Source: Halobacillus aidingensis
GTDB taxonomy: Bacteria > Bacillota > Bacilli > Bacillales > Halobacillaceae
Length of the DNA: 64,000 nucleotides
NCBI RefSeq assembly: GCF_900104185.1
Contig: NZ_FNIZ01000014.1
Span: 42,570 to 106,569 of the forward strand
Direction of reading: 5' to 3'
Of the stretch, positions 63,811-64,000 are shown piece after piece (position 1 is the stretch's first letter; each line of letters opens with the position of its first letter). Both the position numbers and the translations under genes were made by a program. Under the pieces are notes generated by a model that was given only the letters and a program-made list of their open reading frames with translations, ran no database searches and was not told the origin of the DNA.

Positions 63811-64000
63811 CATGTATCGCAAAAAACAGCTCTACACCACAGAGAATGAAAATGGTTATGGTATGCCTATACTGATTCTACGGCTGGATGAGGAAGGTCG
63901 AGACTCCTTGGTGCGTGAGAGCCCTCCCCATAGTCTGACTCCTTCGACCACGGTGCATCACAGACTGTTGCTCCTTTATAGGAAGCACTCATGGTAGATT

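Noticed and set aside
1..64000. CRISPR array
   Set aside because: The repeats are long, dispersed and differently spaced; no regular short repeat with spacers and no cas gene were seen.

Overview
The window comes from a low-GC, endospore-forming Bacillaceae bacterium, probably a halophilic or halotolerant genus such as Halobacillus, Thalassobacillus or Virgibacillus. Three things point this way. Sporulation genes are present: an alpha/beta-type SASP, SpoVR, a YhcN/YlaJ lipoprotein and a YhaL-like protein. Gene order matches Bacillus subtilis in blocks: yhgD-yhgE, yheB-yheA, and yhaR ... yhaQ-yhaP-yhaO-yhaN ... yhaL-prsA. Many encoded proteins are acidic, and an NhaC-type antiporter is present. 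The genus is inferred, not shown. I saw no rRNA, tRNA, CRISPR array, prophage or intact insertion sequence.

Layout. 0.6-5.3 kb: YhcX-like amidohydrolase, SDR, small proteins, YhcN-like lipoprotein, methyltransferase. 5.4-8.2 kb: TetR regulator with its YhgE/Pip membrane protein. 8.4-19.6 kb: GNAT, SpoVR, a second UMP-kinase-like protein, D-amino-acid transaminase, YczE-like protein, benzil reductase, S66 carboxypeptidase, a methyltransferase/DHFR-like pair, and a VmlR-like ABC-F protein behind a structured leader. 19.7-27.1 kb: DMT exporter, GNAT, SulP transporter, universal stress protein, ABC exporter. 27.9-34.2 kb: acetyltransferases, methionine aminopeptidase, cold-shock protein, hydrolases and a BtuF-like protein without a signal peptide. 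34.4-44.9 kb: T-box-controlled NhaC transporter, AzlCD, a Mn-type CDF pump, WrbA, VanY-type peptidase, UMF1 MFS protein, PLC-like protein. 45.7-52.8 kb: fumarase, SASP, MsmX with a PucR-type regulator, CstR-like repressor, ferritin-like protein, YheB and YheA. 53-63.5 kb: YhaR, YhzD-like, the YhaQP ABC exporter, the YhaO/YhaN nuclease pair, GbsR-like regulator, YhaL-like protein, PrsA.

The most unusual feature is a family of large composite palindromic repeats found at seven places (about 1-528, 20656-21334, 27241-27907, 29981-30352, 44902-45445, 54128-54690, 63655-63810). A complete copy has terminal inverted repeats around two homologous hairpin units of about 125 bp in opposite orientation, M1 forward and M2 reversed. 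In three copies a further hairpin of about 120 bp is inserted at the same point of M1. Small stems inside the units change sequence between copies but stay base-paired, so the folded structure appears to be conserved. No copy has a convincing protein-coding gene. This looks like a MITE-like or structured-RNA element family and is the best candidate here for something undescribed.

Most genes form single units or pairs, closed by clear intrinsic terminators that often serve two converging genes. Visible regulation includes a tyrosine-type T-box ahead of the NhaC gene, a hairpin hiding the ribosome-binding site of the ABC-F gene, a motif shared upstream of msmX and its neighbouring PucR-type gene, and a sigma-G-like promoter ahead of the SASP gene.
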